From JAAYCB01 sp012744395 (GTDB lineage: Bacteria > Planctomycetota > Planctomycetia > Pirellulales > Thermoguttaceae), in the NCBI GenBank assembly GCA_028703175.1, contig JAQVNJ010000032.1:1-50385 (forward strand): DNA of 50,385 bases, given 5' to 3'. Below the pieces are notes generated by a model. It was not told where the DNA came from. It saw only the letters and a list, made by a program, of their open reading frames with translations, and did no database searches. Made by a program: the position numbers and the translations under genes. The stretch's first letter is position 1. Every line of letters begins with the position of its first letter. Shown in pieces: positions 1 to 7,937 of this stretch.

Positions 1-888
1 AGCGACGTCGACGGCGACGCGCTGACGGTTCGGCTGGTCGATCCGCCGAGCCACGGGACGGTGACGCTGGCGGATGACGGCTCGTTTGCGTACACGCCGG
101 AAGCGGATTACCACGGCGCGGACAGTTTCACCTACGTGGCCAGCGATGGCGCGAGCGAGAGTACGGTGGCGACCGTGGCGATCGAGGTCGTTCGCAGCCA
201 ACTGGCGGTCGATCTGTGGATCACGGGCACGCCGTTCGGCGCCGAGGTGGATGGTCCCTGGGCTAGCCATACCTTCTGGGTGAGCGCATATGTCAAGGAC
301 CTGCGCGAGCTTCCCGCGGGGGTAATTGGCGGGGCGATCGACCTGGCTTACGACGGTCTGGCCGTTGTCCCGACCGGCGAGGTTGTCTATGGCGAAGCGT
401 TCAGCCTGTTTCAGCAGGGCGAGGTGAATCCCCAGGCGGCGATCATCGATGAGCTGGGCGCGCTGACGGGCACGCCGATGGTCGGCGTGGGCGAGGCCGC
501 TCCGTTCGTCTCTTGGCAGTTCACGCGCGTGGGGACGCCGGCCAGTTTTGTCAACACGCGGGTCGAGTTTTCCACGGACCCGGGCGAAGGCACCGCGACA
601 ATCGATCCGGGCAATTTCGCCCTTGCTGGGTCGGGCGAGGGGGTCGATTGGCTTGAAGTCAAACTGGGGTCTGCGGGTGTCGATCTTGCGTTCGCCGACT
701 TCAACTTCGATCAGCGGGTCGATCACTTTGACCTGGCCCTCTGGGCGCCGCACCATGGCCCGGCCGCCGAGGGAGTGCGGCATGACGCCTTCTTCGATCT
801 GAACGGTGACAATCGGATCGACGAGGCCGACCTGGACCTGCTGGCGCAGGCCATGTACGGTGGCGGGCCTGATGAGTCGGCGGTGTGA
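1..888 (+). CDS. 3' end of a secreted cadherin-like / cohesin-like / dockerin protein (5' truncated by window edge)
   Basis: The frame is open from the first base of the window, so the start lies upstream; 295 codons are visible. Codons 1-60 are the end of an Ig/cadherin-like (tandem-95 type) repeat with the usual GTVTLADDGSFAYTPEADYH-type strand pattern. Codons 70-230 look like a cohesin-like beta sandwich. Codons 233-285 carry two calcium-loop repeats (FNFDQRVDHFDL and DLNGDNRIDEADL), the signature of a type I dockerin. Such proteins in planctomycetes are very large, secreted or surface-bound, and thought to take part in protein-protein attachment; the partner is unknown. A hairpin that looks like a terminator follows about 60 bases after the stop. 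The dockerin call is firm; the cohesin-like call is weaker. Confidence 0.85.
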   Translation, partial: SDVDGDALTVRLVDPPSHGTVTLADDGSFAYTPEADYHGADSFTYVASDGASESTVATVAIEVVRSQLAVDLWITGTPFGAEVDGPWASHTFWVSAYVKDLRELPAGVIGGAIDLAYDGLAVVPTGEVVYGEAFSLFQQGEVNPQAAIIDELGALTGTPMVGVGEAAPFVSWQFTRVGTPASFVNTRVEFSTDPGEGTATIDPGNFALAGSGEGVDWLEVKLGSAGVDLAFADFNFDQRVDHFDLALWAPHHGPAAEGVRHDAFFDLNGDNRIDEADLDLLAQAMYGGGPDESAV

Positions 889-947
889 GCCTGGAAATCC
901 CTCGACGCGGCCCTGCCGGTGGCCTTGCCGGAACCGGGTCGCCAAAC

Positions 948-994
948 GCCCTCCGCGCCTGGACAAACGCCGGGTGCGGAGGGCTGTCTTTCTT
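948..994 (+). terminator. Probable rho-independent terminator of the dockerin gene
   Basis: A perfect 9-base stem (GCCCTCCGC at 948-956 pairs with GCGGAGGGC at 976-984) encloses a 19-base loop and is followed by the T-rich tract TGTCTTTCTT. It sits 60 bases after the dockerin stop codon. The T tract is interrupted, so efficiency is uncertain. Confidence 0.55.
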
Positions 995-1059
995 GGCCTG
1001 GCAAGGTTGATGGTCGGGCGTTCGCCCGCCGATATACTCTTAAAGGGGGGCGGCTTTGG

Positions 1060-1087
1060 TTGCCATTGCCGGTGGATCGCATAGAAT
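1060..1087 (+). promoter_or_regulatory. Sigma70-type promoter candidate for the BON-domain gene
   Basis: TTGCCA (1060-1065) and TAGAAT (1082-1087) each match the -35 and -10 consensus at five of six positions and are separated by 16 bases. Transcription would start near 1095 and give a leader of about 120 bases. This is pattern matching only. Confidence 0.45.
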
Positions 1088-1213
1088 AGCGGGGGAGCCC
1101 CGCGTCGGAAGGACCGGGGTGCCTGGCGAGTTGACGAGCGGCTGACGGAGCGCGCCGCGGAATGGGTTTGCGGGGCGCGCCCCGGCAACCAGACTCCTGC
1201 GGGAGAGGAAACC

Positions 1214-2128
1214 ATGCCAGTCTCACTCAGAATCATCGTCGCGGCCCTGCTCGTTGCCATTGTCCCGCAGGCTTCCGCGTTTGCCCAGTGGCGCCAGGGC
1301 GCAACGCGTGGACTGTTCGGCGAGCGCGAATTCGGCCGTCCCCTGAAGCCGCGCGAGAGCCGATTCGGTAGCGGGTTGGAGCGCGGCCCGAGCGGCAATT
1401 TCGTGGGCCGGGCCAACACCGACCGCGGAACGATGTTCCGCTCGCGAGCGCCGGCTCCGCCGGAGGCGCCCTCGCTGATCCCGCCGGAAGCCTATGACCT
1501 TGAACCGGACATGGTGCCGGGCTATCTGGCCGAGCAGGCCCGGCGGCTTGCCGAGGTGCAGTCTCAGGGGCAACCGCAGCCGGCGGCGCCGATGCCCGGC
1601 CAGCCGGCGCCCTACCCGCCGCAGCAACCGGTTTTGCCTGCGCAGCCTGCGCAACCGAGCCTCGCGCCCGGCATTCCCGGCCCGTCGCGCGAGGAGCTGC
1701 GAACCTCGCCCGACCGGTGGTTCCGCGGCGGGACGAATCCCTCGCAGCCGGGGCAGTCCGGCCAGCCGGGTGTTTCCGCACAATCGGCCCGGCCAAGCGG
1801 CAATGCGATGATCACGGCACCGCCGGCGCTGGGGCGGAGTTACCTGGCCACGCCCACGCTGGGGCCGGTCGCCACGCCTGGACCGGCGGCTCTCCGCGGG
1901 CAGGCGGCCCTCAGCGGCGTGCCGTTGGGCGCCAGGATCACCCGGCAACTCGGTCCTCGGGCAACGTCGCCGATCTCGGCTGTCCAGCAGGGGGGCACGG
2001 TCACGCTGCAAGGCAGGGTGGCCACCGAGGGCGACCGGGCGGTGGCCGAGCAGATGGCCCGCTTCGAGCCGGGGGTGCGGAGCGTTGTTAACCAGATTTC
2101 CGTCGAGGCTGCCCAGCCGGCGCCGTAG
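1214..2128 (+). CDS. Secreted proline/glutamine-rich protein with C-terminal BON domain
   Basis: 304 aa. The ATG follows a purine-rich GGGAGAGGAAA ribosome site. Residues 1-25 form a signal peptide ending in ASAFAQ. Residues 80-200 are low-complexity and rich in Pro, Gln, Ala and Gly (runs such as QPAPYPPQQPVLPAQPAQP). The last 70 residues contain a BON-type fold, including GGTVTLQGRVATEGDRAVAEQ and a final GVRSVVNQISV strand; BON domains are found in OsmY-like periplasmic proteins and are thought to bind membranes or polysaccharide. One BON copy is present instead of the two in OsmY. It is probably periplasmic or surface-associated. The linker gives no functional clue. The gene is preceded by its own promoter candidate and lies 66 bases before an ABC ATPase gene. 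Confidence 0.8.
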   Translation: MPVSLRIIVAALLVAIVPQASAFAQWRQGATRGLFGEREFGRPLKPRESRFGSGLERGPSGNFVGRANTDRGTMFRSRAPAPPEAPSLIPPEAYDLEPDMVPGYLAEQARRLAEVQSQGQPQPAAPMPGQPAPYPPQQPVLPAQPAQPSLAPGIPGPSREELRTSPDRWFRGGTNPSQPGQSGQPGVSAQSARPSGNAMITAPPALGRSYLATPTLGPVATPGPAALRGQAALSGVPLGARITRQLGPRATSPISAVQQGGTVTLQGRVATEGDRAVAEQMARFEPGVRSVVNQISVEAAQPAP

Positions 2129-2194
2129 CCGCGCTTGGCGGGAGAACGCAACGGCGGCCGCCCCGTGCGCTTGACCCGGTGACGGGCAACGATC

Positions 2195-3319
2195 ATGGCT
2201 GAAGTCGTCTTGACCAAGGTCGAGCGAGTCTTCCCCGCCGCGCCGCGTGGCTTGGAACCGTTCCGGCTCGGACCGCTCGACTTGAAGCTCCCCGACGGAA
2301 AGCTCACGGTGCTTGTCGGGCCTTCCGGTTGCGGCAAGACGACGATCCTGCGTTTGATCGCCGGGTTGGACCGCCCGACCGGCGGACAGGTGTCGATCGG
2401 GGGAAGACCCGTCGGCAGCGTCCCGCCTCGCGATCGCGACGTGGCGATGGTTTTCCAGGAGCACGCGCTCTATCCGCAAATGACGGTGTTTGCCAACCTG
2501 GCGTTCCCGCTGAAGATGCGGCGATTGCCGCGGGCGGAAATCAGCGCGCGTGTTCGCCAGGCCGCGTTGTGGCTTGATCTCGAATCGCTCTTGGAGCGGC
2601 GGCCCGCCCAGCTGTCCGGCGGTCAGCAGCAGCGCGTGGCCCTGGGCCGCGCGATCGTGCGGCGGCCGCAAGTCTCGCTGCTCGACGAGCCGCTCGCGCA
2701 CCTCGACGCCCCGTTGCGCGCCGAGCTGCGCGAGCTTGTCGGCGACGTACAGCGGCGGTTGGGCCTGGCGATGCTCTATGTGACCCACGACCAGTCCGAG
2801 GCCACGGCCATCGGCGATTCCCTGGTCGTCCTCAGCCAGGGGCGGATCGAGCAGGTCGCGCCGCCGGAGCAAATCTACGAGGCGCCCGCCAACCGGTTTG
2901 TCGCCGGTTTCTTCGGCGCGGCGCGGATGAATTTCGTCGACGGTCTTCTGGCGCGGCGCGCGGATGGGTACCGCTTCGTCTGCGACGCAGGGCCGGCGCT
3001 GCCGGTTTCGGCCGCCACGGCCAACGCCGTCCCGGCTGGCGCGCCGCGCGTCACCCTCGGCATCCGCCCGCAAGACATCCGTCTCGTACCGCGCGGCGAG
3101 CGGGCGGGCGGGTTGCCGGCGATCGTCGAGGCCGTGCACCTCTCCGACGGCCGGTATCTCGTCCGCCTGGCAGCGGGCGGCTGCCGGCTCGTGGTGGACT
3201 CGCCGACGCGCGTCTCCCTCAAGCCCGGCGACGCCGCCCGGCTCGATCTTCCCGCCGAGCGATGGTTCCTCTTCGATCCGTCGGGCAGGACCCTGGCGGC
3301 CCCCGGCCGGCCACTCTGA
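2195..3319 (+). CDS. ABC transporter ATP-binding protein, MalK/UgpC (CUT1 sugar or polyol) type
   Basis: 374 aa, the usual length for MalK/UgpC ATPases. Visible motifs are Walker A GPSGCGKTT (42-50), the Q-loop glutamine near residue 88, the signature LSGGQQQRVALGRA (140-153), Walker B VSLLDEP (160-166) and the switch histidine in VTHDQ (about 198). Residues 275-365 form the C-terminal TOBE/OB regulatory region typical of carbohydrate importers. Such a protein powers a binding-protein-dependent importer at the inner membrane. No permease or solute-binding gene is present in the window, so it is either shared by distant transporters or separated from them. It is followed after 33 bases by a large secreted protein gene on the same strand. 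Confidence 0.9.
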   Translation: MAEVVLTKVERVFPAAPRGLEPFRLGPLDLKLPDGKLTVLVGPSGCGKTTILRLIAGLDRPTGGQVSIGGRPVGSVPPRDRDVAMVFQEHALYPQMTVFANLAFPLKMRRLPRAEISARVRQAALWLDLESLLERRPAQLSGGQQQRVALGRAIVRRPQVSLLDEPLAHLDAPLRAELRELVGDVQRRLGLAMLYVTHDQSEATAIGDSLVVLSQGRIEQVAPPEQIYEAPANRFVAGFFGAARMNFVDGLLARRADGYRFVCDAGPALPVSAATANAVPAGAPRVTLGIRPQDIRLVPRGERAGGLPAIVEAVHLSDGRYLVRLAAGGCRLVVDSPTRVSLKPGDAARLDLPAERWFLFDPSGRTLAAPGRPL

Positions 3320-3352
3320 GCGGATGCAATACCCTGTGAAAGAGAGGTATCG

Positions 3353-5866
3353 ATGAACCTGGTTCACCTGGCCTGCCTGGCGTGCCTGGCGGCAGCCGAA
3401 TCGGAGGGGCAGATCAATCCAACGCCCAGGCCCGTCCTCCGCGAAACGGTCGCCGCGTGGGATTTCGCAAAGGGGACGCGCGGATGGACTGCCGAGGCCC
3501 GATGCGAGGTCGCTTCGTCTGAGGGGCGGCTCGTCGTGCGGACCACGGGCAAGGACCCCTACATGCACACAAGGGTCGACCTGGCCGGAGGCGAGATGGT
3601 TCTGGAGTGCCGCGCGCGGAGCACCGCCGCCGGCCCGGCCCAAATTTACTGGACGACCGAGCAATCGCCGCGCCGCGGCGAGGACAAGGCGTCTGGCTTC
3701 GAAATCGTTCACGACGGCCAGTGGCACGAATACTCCGTCCCGTTTTCCGCGCCGGGCAGGCTGACCGATCTCCGCCTCGACCCGGCCGACGAGGCCGGCC
3801 TGGTGGAGTTCGCATGGATTCGCCTCGTTCGCCAGACGCTCAACCCGCTGGCGATCGAGCGGGTCGACGTGGATCGCGGCGCGGCACGGTTCACGGTGAA
3901 GAACCACGATCGGCAACCGCGCCGCTTCAGCGCGGCGGGGCGAACCGCCTGGCTTGAGGCGGGCGCGTCGCAGGTCTTCACGATCCCGTTGCGGCGCTCC
4001 GGGCCGGTTGAGAACGTGGCATTTTCGGCAAGTAGCGAGGGCCTGCCCGAGGTGGGCCGCTCGATCTTCGTCTACCACGACGACCTGGCGCCCGAGTGGC
4101 TCGAACTTGCCCTTGCCGGCGGCAAGCTGCAAATTGCGCCCGACGGATCGGCGGGCCGCATCCTGCACGCCGATCAGCCGGTGGCCGTGCTTGCGCCGCT
4201 GGTTCACTGCGAGGGCCGGGCGGCCAGGCTCGCGGCGGCGATGACGCCGGAGGGGATCGCCGTCCGCGGGGAGGGGATCGACCTGGCGATTGCCGTTTCG
4301 GGCAGCGAGATTCATTTTTCGATCCGCGGCGCGCAGCCCTGCGAGGGCCCGGTGGTCCGCGTCCTCGGCGGGCTCGAGGCGGGGCTGCTGGCCGGGCTCG
4401 AGCATCTCGGCAGGGGCGAAGCCAGCTCGACCAGGCTGGATGTGGAGACCGAGGCGCACCTCCGTTTCGCGCCCGACCCGCTGCTGCTGACGATGCCGCT
4501 GATGTCCATCGTCACGGATCGGGCGGCCGTCTCGCTCGCCTGGGACGACATGCGGCTCCAGCCGGTCTTCGCCGCGCCGAACTTCTTCGACGCGGCGAGC
4601 GATCACCGCATGGCGCTCCGCGGTACGAAGATCGAGGCCGTGGTCCGGGTCGCCCGCGAGTCGCTCGCCGAGGCGATCGTCTGGTCGGTCAAGCGGCGTG
4701 GGCTGCCCCCGCTGCCGGAGGCGCCGCGAACGTCGCGCGCGCAGGAGGCGCTCTGCCTGGAAGGGCTCAACGGGCCCTTGAAAACCGGGGACGGCTGGGG
4801 GCACTGCGTCGAGGATCGCTGGCCGCGGCGGTATTTCGCCGACATGGCTTCGACGATGTTTCGCCTGACCGGCAGCGTGCCGCTCGAGCAGAAGCTTGTC
4901 TTCGGCGGTTCGCACATCAGCAACCCCTGCATCTTCCTGCTGGCCAACCAGGCGGCTGAATGGCGGCAGCGGCGGCTGCTCCAGATCGACGGGATCTTGA
5001 AGCGGCAGCAGGCGGACGGGTCGTTCCGCTATTCGGGCGAGTACGGCCGCGGCCATTTCGAAGACACGGCCAGCGGCTTCTGCGCCAGGCCGGCGGTCGA
5101 GCTGCTCGAGGACGCGCGGATCACCGGCGACCAGCGGGCCTTGGACGCGGCGGTGCGGACCCTGGAATACATCAAGCGTTTTCAGACGCCCCGCGGCGCG
5201 CAGGTCTGGGAGATTCCCTTGCACACTCCCGATCAACTCGCCGCGGCCTATCTCGTCTGGGCCTACGTGCGGGGCTACGAGTTGACCGGCAACGCGGGCT
5301 ACCTGGCCGAGGCGCGGCGGTGGGCGATTTCAGGCGTTCCGTTCGTCTACCAGTGGAGCCGCTATCCGGTCATGCTTTACGGGTGCGTGCCGGTCCTCGG
5401 CGCGACGAATTGGCGCGCCCCGGTCTGGTTCGGCCTGCCGGTCCAGTGGGTGGGAATCGTCTACGCCTACGCGCTGGCGATGCTGGCCCCCTACGACGAC
5501 GCGCTGGACTGGAACCATCTGGCCTGGGGCATTCTGCTTGCCGGCGAGCAGATGCAGTATCCCGGTGGAGAATATGCCGGCCTGCTGCCCGACGCGTTCG
5601 CCTTAAGGGCGCAGGAGCGGCGGCCCTGGGCGATCAACCCCTGCTCGCTGGTCAGCCTCCGGCGCGTGCTGGAGGGGAAACTGGATGGGATTGCCGTGGC
5701 GGCCGGCGGCGGGCACCGGGTCGCCGCGCCCTTTCCCATCCGCATCGAGGGCGATCAGGCGGTTATCGAGGCGATCGCCGGCGCGGAATACCAGGTGATC
5801 ATCGACGGCCGGCGGATCGTCGGCATCCGCTCGAAGGGTCGCGACGTGGTGGATCTGGCGAAGTAA
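3353..5866 (+). CDS. Large secreted protein with N-terminal beta-sandwich and C-terminal (alpha/alpha) toroid, function unknown
   Basis: 837 aa. The ATG follows the ribosome site GAAAGAGAGGT, and a short hydrophobic leader rich in Leu, Ala and Cys precedes SEGQ. Residues 30-165 resemble a carbohydrate-binding or concanavalin-like sandwich (WDFAKGTRGW opening, DGQWHEYSVPF core). Residues 450-740 contain repeated helical pairs with aromatic residues (RYSGEYGRGHFEDTASGF, then WAYVRGYELTGNAGYLAEA), which looks like an (alpha/alpha)6 toroid as in many polysaccharide lyases and glycosidases. No catalytic residues can be assigned by eye. It may be cotranscribed with the ABC ATPase upstream. It converges with the lipoprotein gene, whose stop is 8 bases away. 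A carbohydrate-active enzyme is likely but unproven. Confidence 0.75.
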   Translation: MNLVHLACLACLAAAESEGQINPTPRPVLRETVAAWDFAKGTRGWTAEARCEVASSEGRLVVRTTGKDPYMHTRVDLAGGEMVLECRARSTAAGPAQIYWTTEQSPRRGEDKASGFEIVHDGQWHEYSVPFSAPGRLTDLRLDPADEAGLVEFAWIRLVRQTLNPLAIERVDVDRGAARFTVKNHDRQPRRFSAAGRTAWLEAGASQVFTIPLRRSGPVENVAFSASSEGLPEVGRSIFVYHDDLAPEWLELALAGGKLQIAPDGSAGRILHADQPVAVLAPLVHCEGRAARLAAAMTPEGIAVRGEGIDLAIAVSGSEIHFSIRGAQPCEGPVVRVLGGLEAGLLAGLEHLGRGEASSTRLDVETEAHLRFAPDPLLLTMPLMSIVTDRAAVSLAWDDMRLQPVFAAPNFFDAASDHRMALRGTKIEAVVRVARESLAEAIVWSVKRRGLPPLPEAPRTSRAQEALCLEGLNGPLKTGDGWGHCVEDRWPRRYFADMASTMFRLTGSVPLEQKLVFGGSHISNPCIFLLANQAAEWRQRRLLQIDGILKRQQADGSFRYSGEYGRGHFEDTASGFCARPAVELLEDARITGDQRALDAAVRTLEYIKRFQTPRGAQVWEIPLHTPDQLAAAYLVWAYVRGYELTGNAGYLAEARRWAISGVPFVYQWSRYPVMLYGCVPVLGATNWRAPVWFGLPVQWVGIVYAYALAMLAPYDDALDWNHLAWGILLAGEQMQYPGGEYAGLLPDAFALRAQERRPWAINPCSLVSLRRVLEGKLDGIAVAAGGGHRVAAPFPIRIEGDQAVIEAIAGAEYQVIIDGRRIVGIRSKGRDVVDLAK

Positions 5867-5874
5867 CGGCCGCC

Positions 5875-6144
5875 TCACCAGTCGACGCGTTCCTGGTTCA
5901 GAAAATCATCGACCGATTCCGAGGGACGCGGGCGATTGTCCCGGAACAGCGACCAGGAGCTCTTCACCTTCTTGCCCTGCGACGCGGAGGCCTTCCCCTT
6001 GGCGGGCTTGAGACCGAAGAAACCACCATGTCCCGGACGTTCGCGAAACGTGCTGCATCCGCATAATGCCAGCCCGAACAAAAAGAACGCCAGCGCGATC
6101 GACAGGCTCGCGTGCGGTCTCCCTGGACGTCGCTTCCACTGCAT
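5875..6144 (-). CDS. Small lipoprotein, unknown function
   Basis: 89 aa. The start is the ATG at 6144 because an AGAGGG ribosome site lies just upstream and the protein then begins with a proper signal peptide (basic MQWKRRPGRP, then SIALAFFLFGLAL) ending in the lipobox LCGC. The cysteine would be lipidated and the rest exported. The mature part is about 60 residues, Lys/Gly/Ser-rich near its start, with an acidic tail ESVDDFLNQERVDW. No domain recognised. An upstream extension of 43 codons in the same frame is open but lacks a ribosome site and reads like non-coding sequence. Confidence 0.65.
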   Translation of the reverse strand: MQWKRRPGRPHASLSIALAFFLFGLALCGCSTFRERPGHGGFFGLKPAKGKASASQGKKVKSSWSLFRDNRPRPSESVDDFLNQERVDW

Positions 6145-6553
6145 GGCAACACCCTCTGGCAGCCTATGGGGGGCGCGAGATGCGCCGGCCCTAAAAAAAT
6201 CCTTTGCCCGGCGATCGCCGGCGCCGGAGAATCTCCCTCCGGGCGGACCGCCCGCGCAGTCCATCGGCAGCAATCATCCAGGGGGGAAGAGTCTCGCAGA
6301 TTCCGCGCGATTCGTCCAGCCCGATTCTTGATCCGATCGCCAGCCGCGCACCCTACCAAGGAGCGGCACGGACTGCCCCTGCTGACGAACTCCACCAATC
6401 CCGACCGACCGGTTCACCCCCACTGGCTTTCTTGTCCTCCAAAGGCGACAATCGGGACACGATTTCCGCCGCGCCGTTGCCGGGTGCGGCTGCCGCGAGC
6501 CGGAAACGCCCGCAGGGCCGGCCGCCGCACAGCGTTCGAGGAGGAATGCCACG
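6145..6553. other. Divergent control region between lipoprotein gene and rhaA
   Basis: About 410 bases without a convincing gene. It must hold the promoters for both divergent genes. It contains a perfect 14-base palindrome CCGGCGATCGCCGG at 6208-6221, which could be an operator, and an adjacent GGGCG/CGCCC hairpin near 6240-6252. No clear -35/-10 pair was found. Confidence 0.45.
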
Positions 6554-6556
6554 GTG
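6538..6556 (+). promoter_or_regulatory. Ribosome binding site that decides the GTG start of rhaA
   Basis: GAGGAGG at 6538-6544 lies 9 bases before GTG at 6554. The nearer ATG at 6546 is in another frame and too close to the site, so GTG is the start. Confidence 0.75.
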
Positions 6557-7816
6557 CCCAACGCAGCGATCGAAACCACGTACCACCTCGCCAGGCAGCG
6601 CTATGCCGACTGGGGAGTCGACACGGACGAGGCGCTCCGCCGGCTGGAACAGATTGCCATCTCGATGCACTGCTGGCAGGGGGACGACGTGGGAGGGTTC
6701 GAGACCGACGCGGGGTTGACCGGCGGCGGGATCATGGCCACCGGAACATACCCCGGCAAGGCCCGCAACGCCGACCAGTTGCGCGCCGATCTGGAAAAGG
6801 CATTCCGCCTGATTCCCGGCGTTCACCGGCTGAACCTGCACGCGATCTACCGCGAGACGGGGGGCAAACCGGTCGACCGGGACCGGATCGAGCCGGCCCA
6901 TTTCCAGCGCTGGATCGACTGGGCCCGGCAGCTTGGGATCGGCATGGACTTCAACTCCACCTACTTCTCCCATCCCAAGGCGGCCGACGGCTTCACCCTC
7001 GCGCACCCCGACCCGGGCATCCGCCGCTTCTGGATTGACCACGGCATCGCCTGCCGCAAGATCGGCGCGGCGATCGGACGCGCGCTGGGGACTCCCTGCG
7101 TCACGAACACCTGGATCCCCGACGGATTCAAGGACGTGACCATCGACCGCCTGGCGCCGCGGCGACGGCTGCGGGATGCGCTCGACGAGATCTTCCGCGA
7201 GCCGCTCGAGGCGGCCTGGAATCTCGATGCCGTCGAGTCGAAGCTGTTCGGCATCGGCTCGGAGACCTACGTGGTCGGCTCCCACGAGTTCTACCTCGCC
7301 TACGCCGTCGCCAATCGCAAACTGCTCTGCCTGGACGCCGGGCATTTCCACCCCACGGAAACGATCGCCGACAAACTCTCGGCGGTGATCCCCTTCACGG
7401 GCGAAATCCTCCTCCACGTCAGCCGCGGCGTCCGCTGGGACAGCGACCACGTCGTGATCCTCAACGACGACCTGCGGGGGATCGCCGAAGAGATCGTTCG
7501 CCACGACTTCCTCGGCCAGGTTCATATCGGCCTGGACTACTTCGACGCCAGCATCCACCGCGTCGCCGCCTGGGTGATCGGCATGCGGGCGATGATCAAG
7601 GCCCTCCTCGGGGCGCTGCTCGAGCCGGCCGATCGGCTGCGGCAGCTCGAAGCCGACGGCGACCTGACGGGGCGGTTGGCGGTGCTCGAAGAGATCAAGA
7701 CGCTCCCCTTCGGGGCCGTCTGGGACCGGTATTGCCTGCACCAGGGCGTCCCCGTCGGCGGGGCGTGGCTGGAAGAAGTCCGCGACTACGAGAGGCAAGT
7801 CACCAGCAAGCGATAG
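6554..7816 (+). CDS. rhaA: L-rhamnose isomerase
   Basis: 420 aa, essentially the length of the enterobacterial enzyme (419). It interconverts L-rhamnose and L-rhamnulose in the cytoplasm, the first step of rhamnose breakdown, with a divalent metal. The family motif SMHCWQGDDVGGFE is at 37-50. Typical RhaA segments follow, such as RLNLHAIY, MDFNSTYFSHPKA (with the FSHP active-site stretch), NTWIPDGFKD, and the Asp/His-rich metal-site region around GHFHPTE and RWDSDHVV. The start is GTG with a strong GAGGAGG site. The next gene on the same strand, 121 bases on, is an NCS1-like transporter, so the two may be one unit. No rhaB or rhaD is in the window. Recognition is firm. Confidence 0.95.
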   Translation: MPNAAIETTYHLARQRYADWGVDTDEALRRLEQIAISMHCWQGDDVGGFETDAGLTGGGIMATGTYPGKARNADQLRADLEKAFRLIPGVHRLNLHAIYRETGGKPVDRDRIEPAHFQRWIDWARQLGIGMDFNSTYFSHPKAADGFTLAHPDPGIRRFWIDHGIACRKIGAAIGRALGTPCVTNTWIPDGFKDVTIDRLAPRRRLRDALDEIFREPLEAAWNLDAVESKLFGIGSETYVVGSHEFYLAYAVANRKLLCLDAGHFHPTETIADKLSAVIPFTGEILLHVSRGVRWDSDHVVILNDDLRGIAEEIVRHDFLGQVHIGLDYFDASIHRVAAWVIGMRAMIKALLGALLEPADRLRQLEADGDLTGRLAVLEEIKTLPFGAVWDRYCLHQGVPVGGAWLEEVRDYERQVTSKR

Positions 7817-7937
7817 AACACTCGGCAGGCGCGCCGCGGCGCTGCGCCGACGGAGAACCCGGGCAACGGCAACAGGCGGACTTTGGGAACAAGAGGCGAC
7901 CGGCAATCACGAGACCCCACTGACGGGAGAACAACGT

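Larger units (their letters stand above)
889..1213. other. Intergenic region between dockerin gene and BON gene
   Basis: No coding frame here looks real. It holds the terminator hairpin at 948-994, a small GGGCG/CGCCC hairpin near 1015-1028 and the promoter candidate at 1060-1087, leaving a leader of roughly 120 bases before the BON gene. Confidence 0.6.

Noticed and set aside
1223..5236. Minus-strand open frame of about 1,340 codons
   Set aside because: Antisense to the BON, ABC ATPase and toroid genes; the product is Arg/Pro/Gln-rich with no motif.
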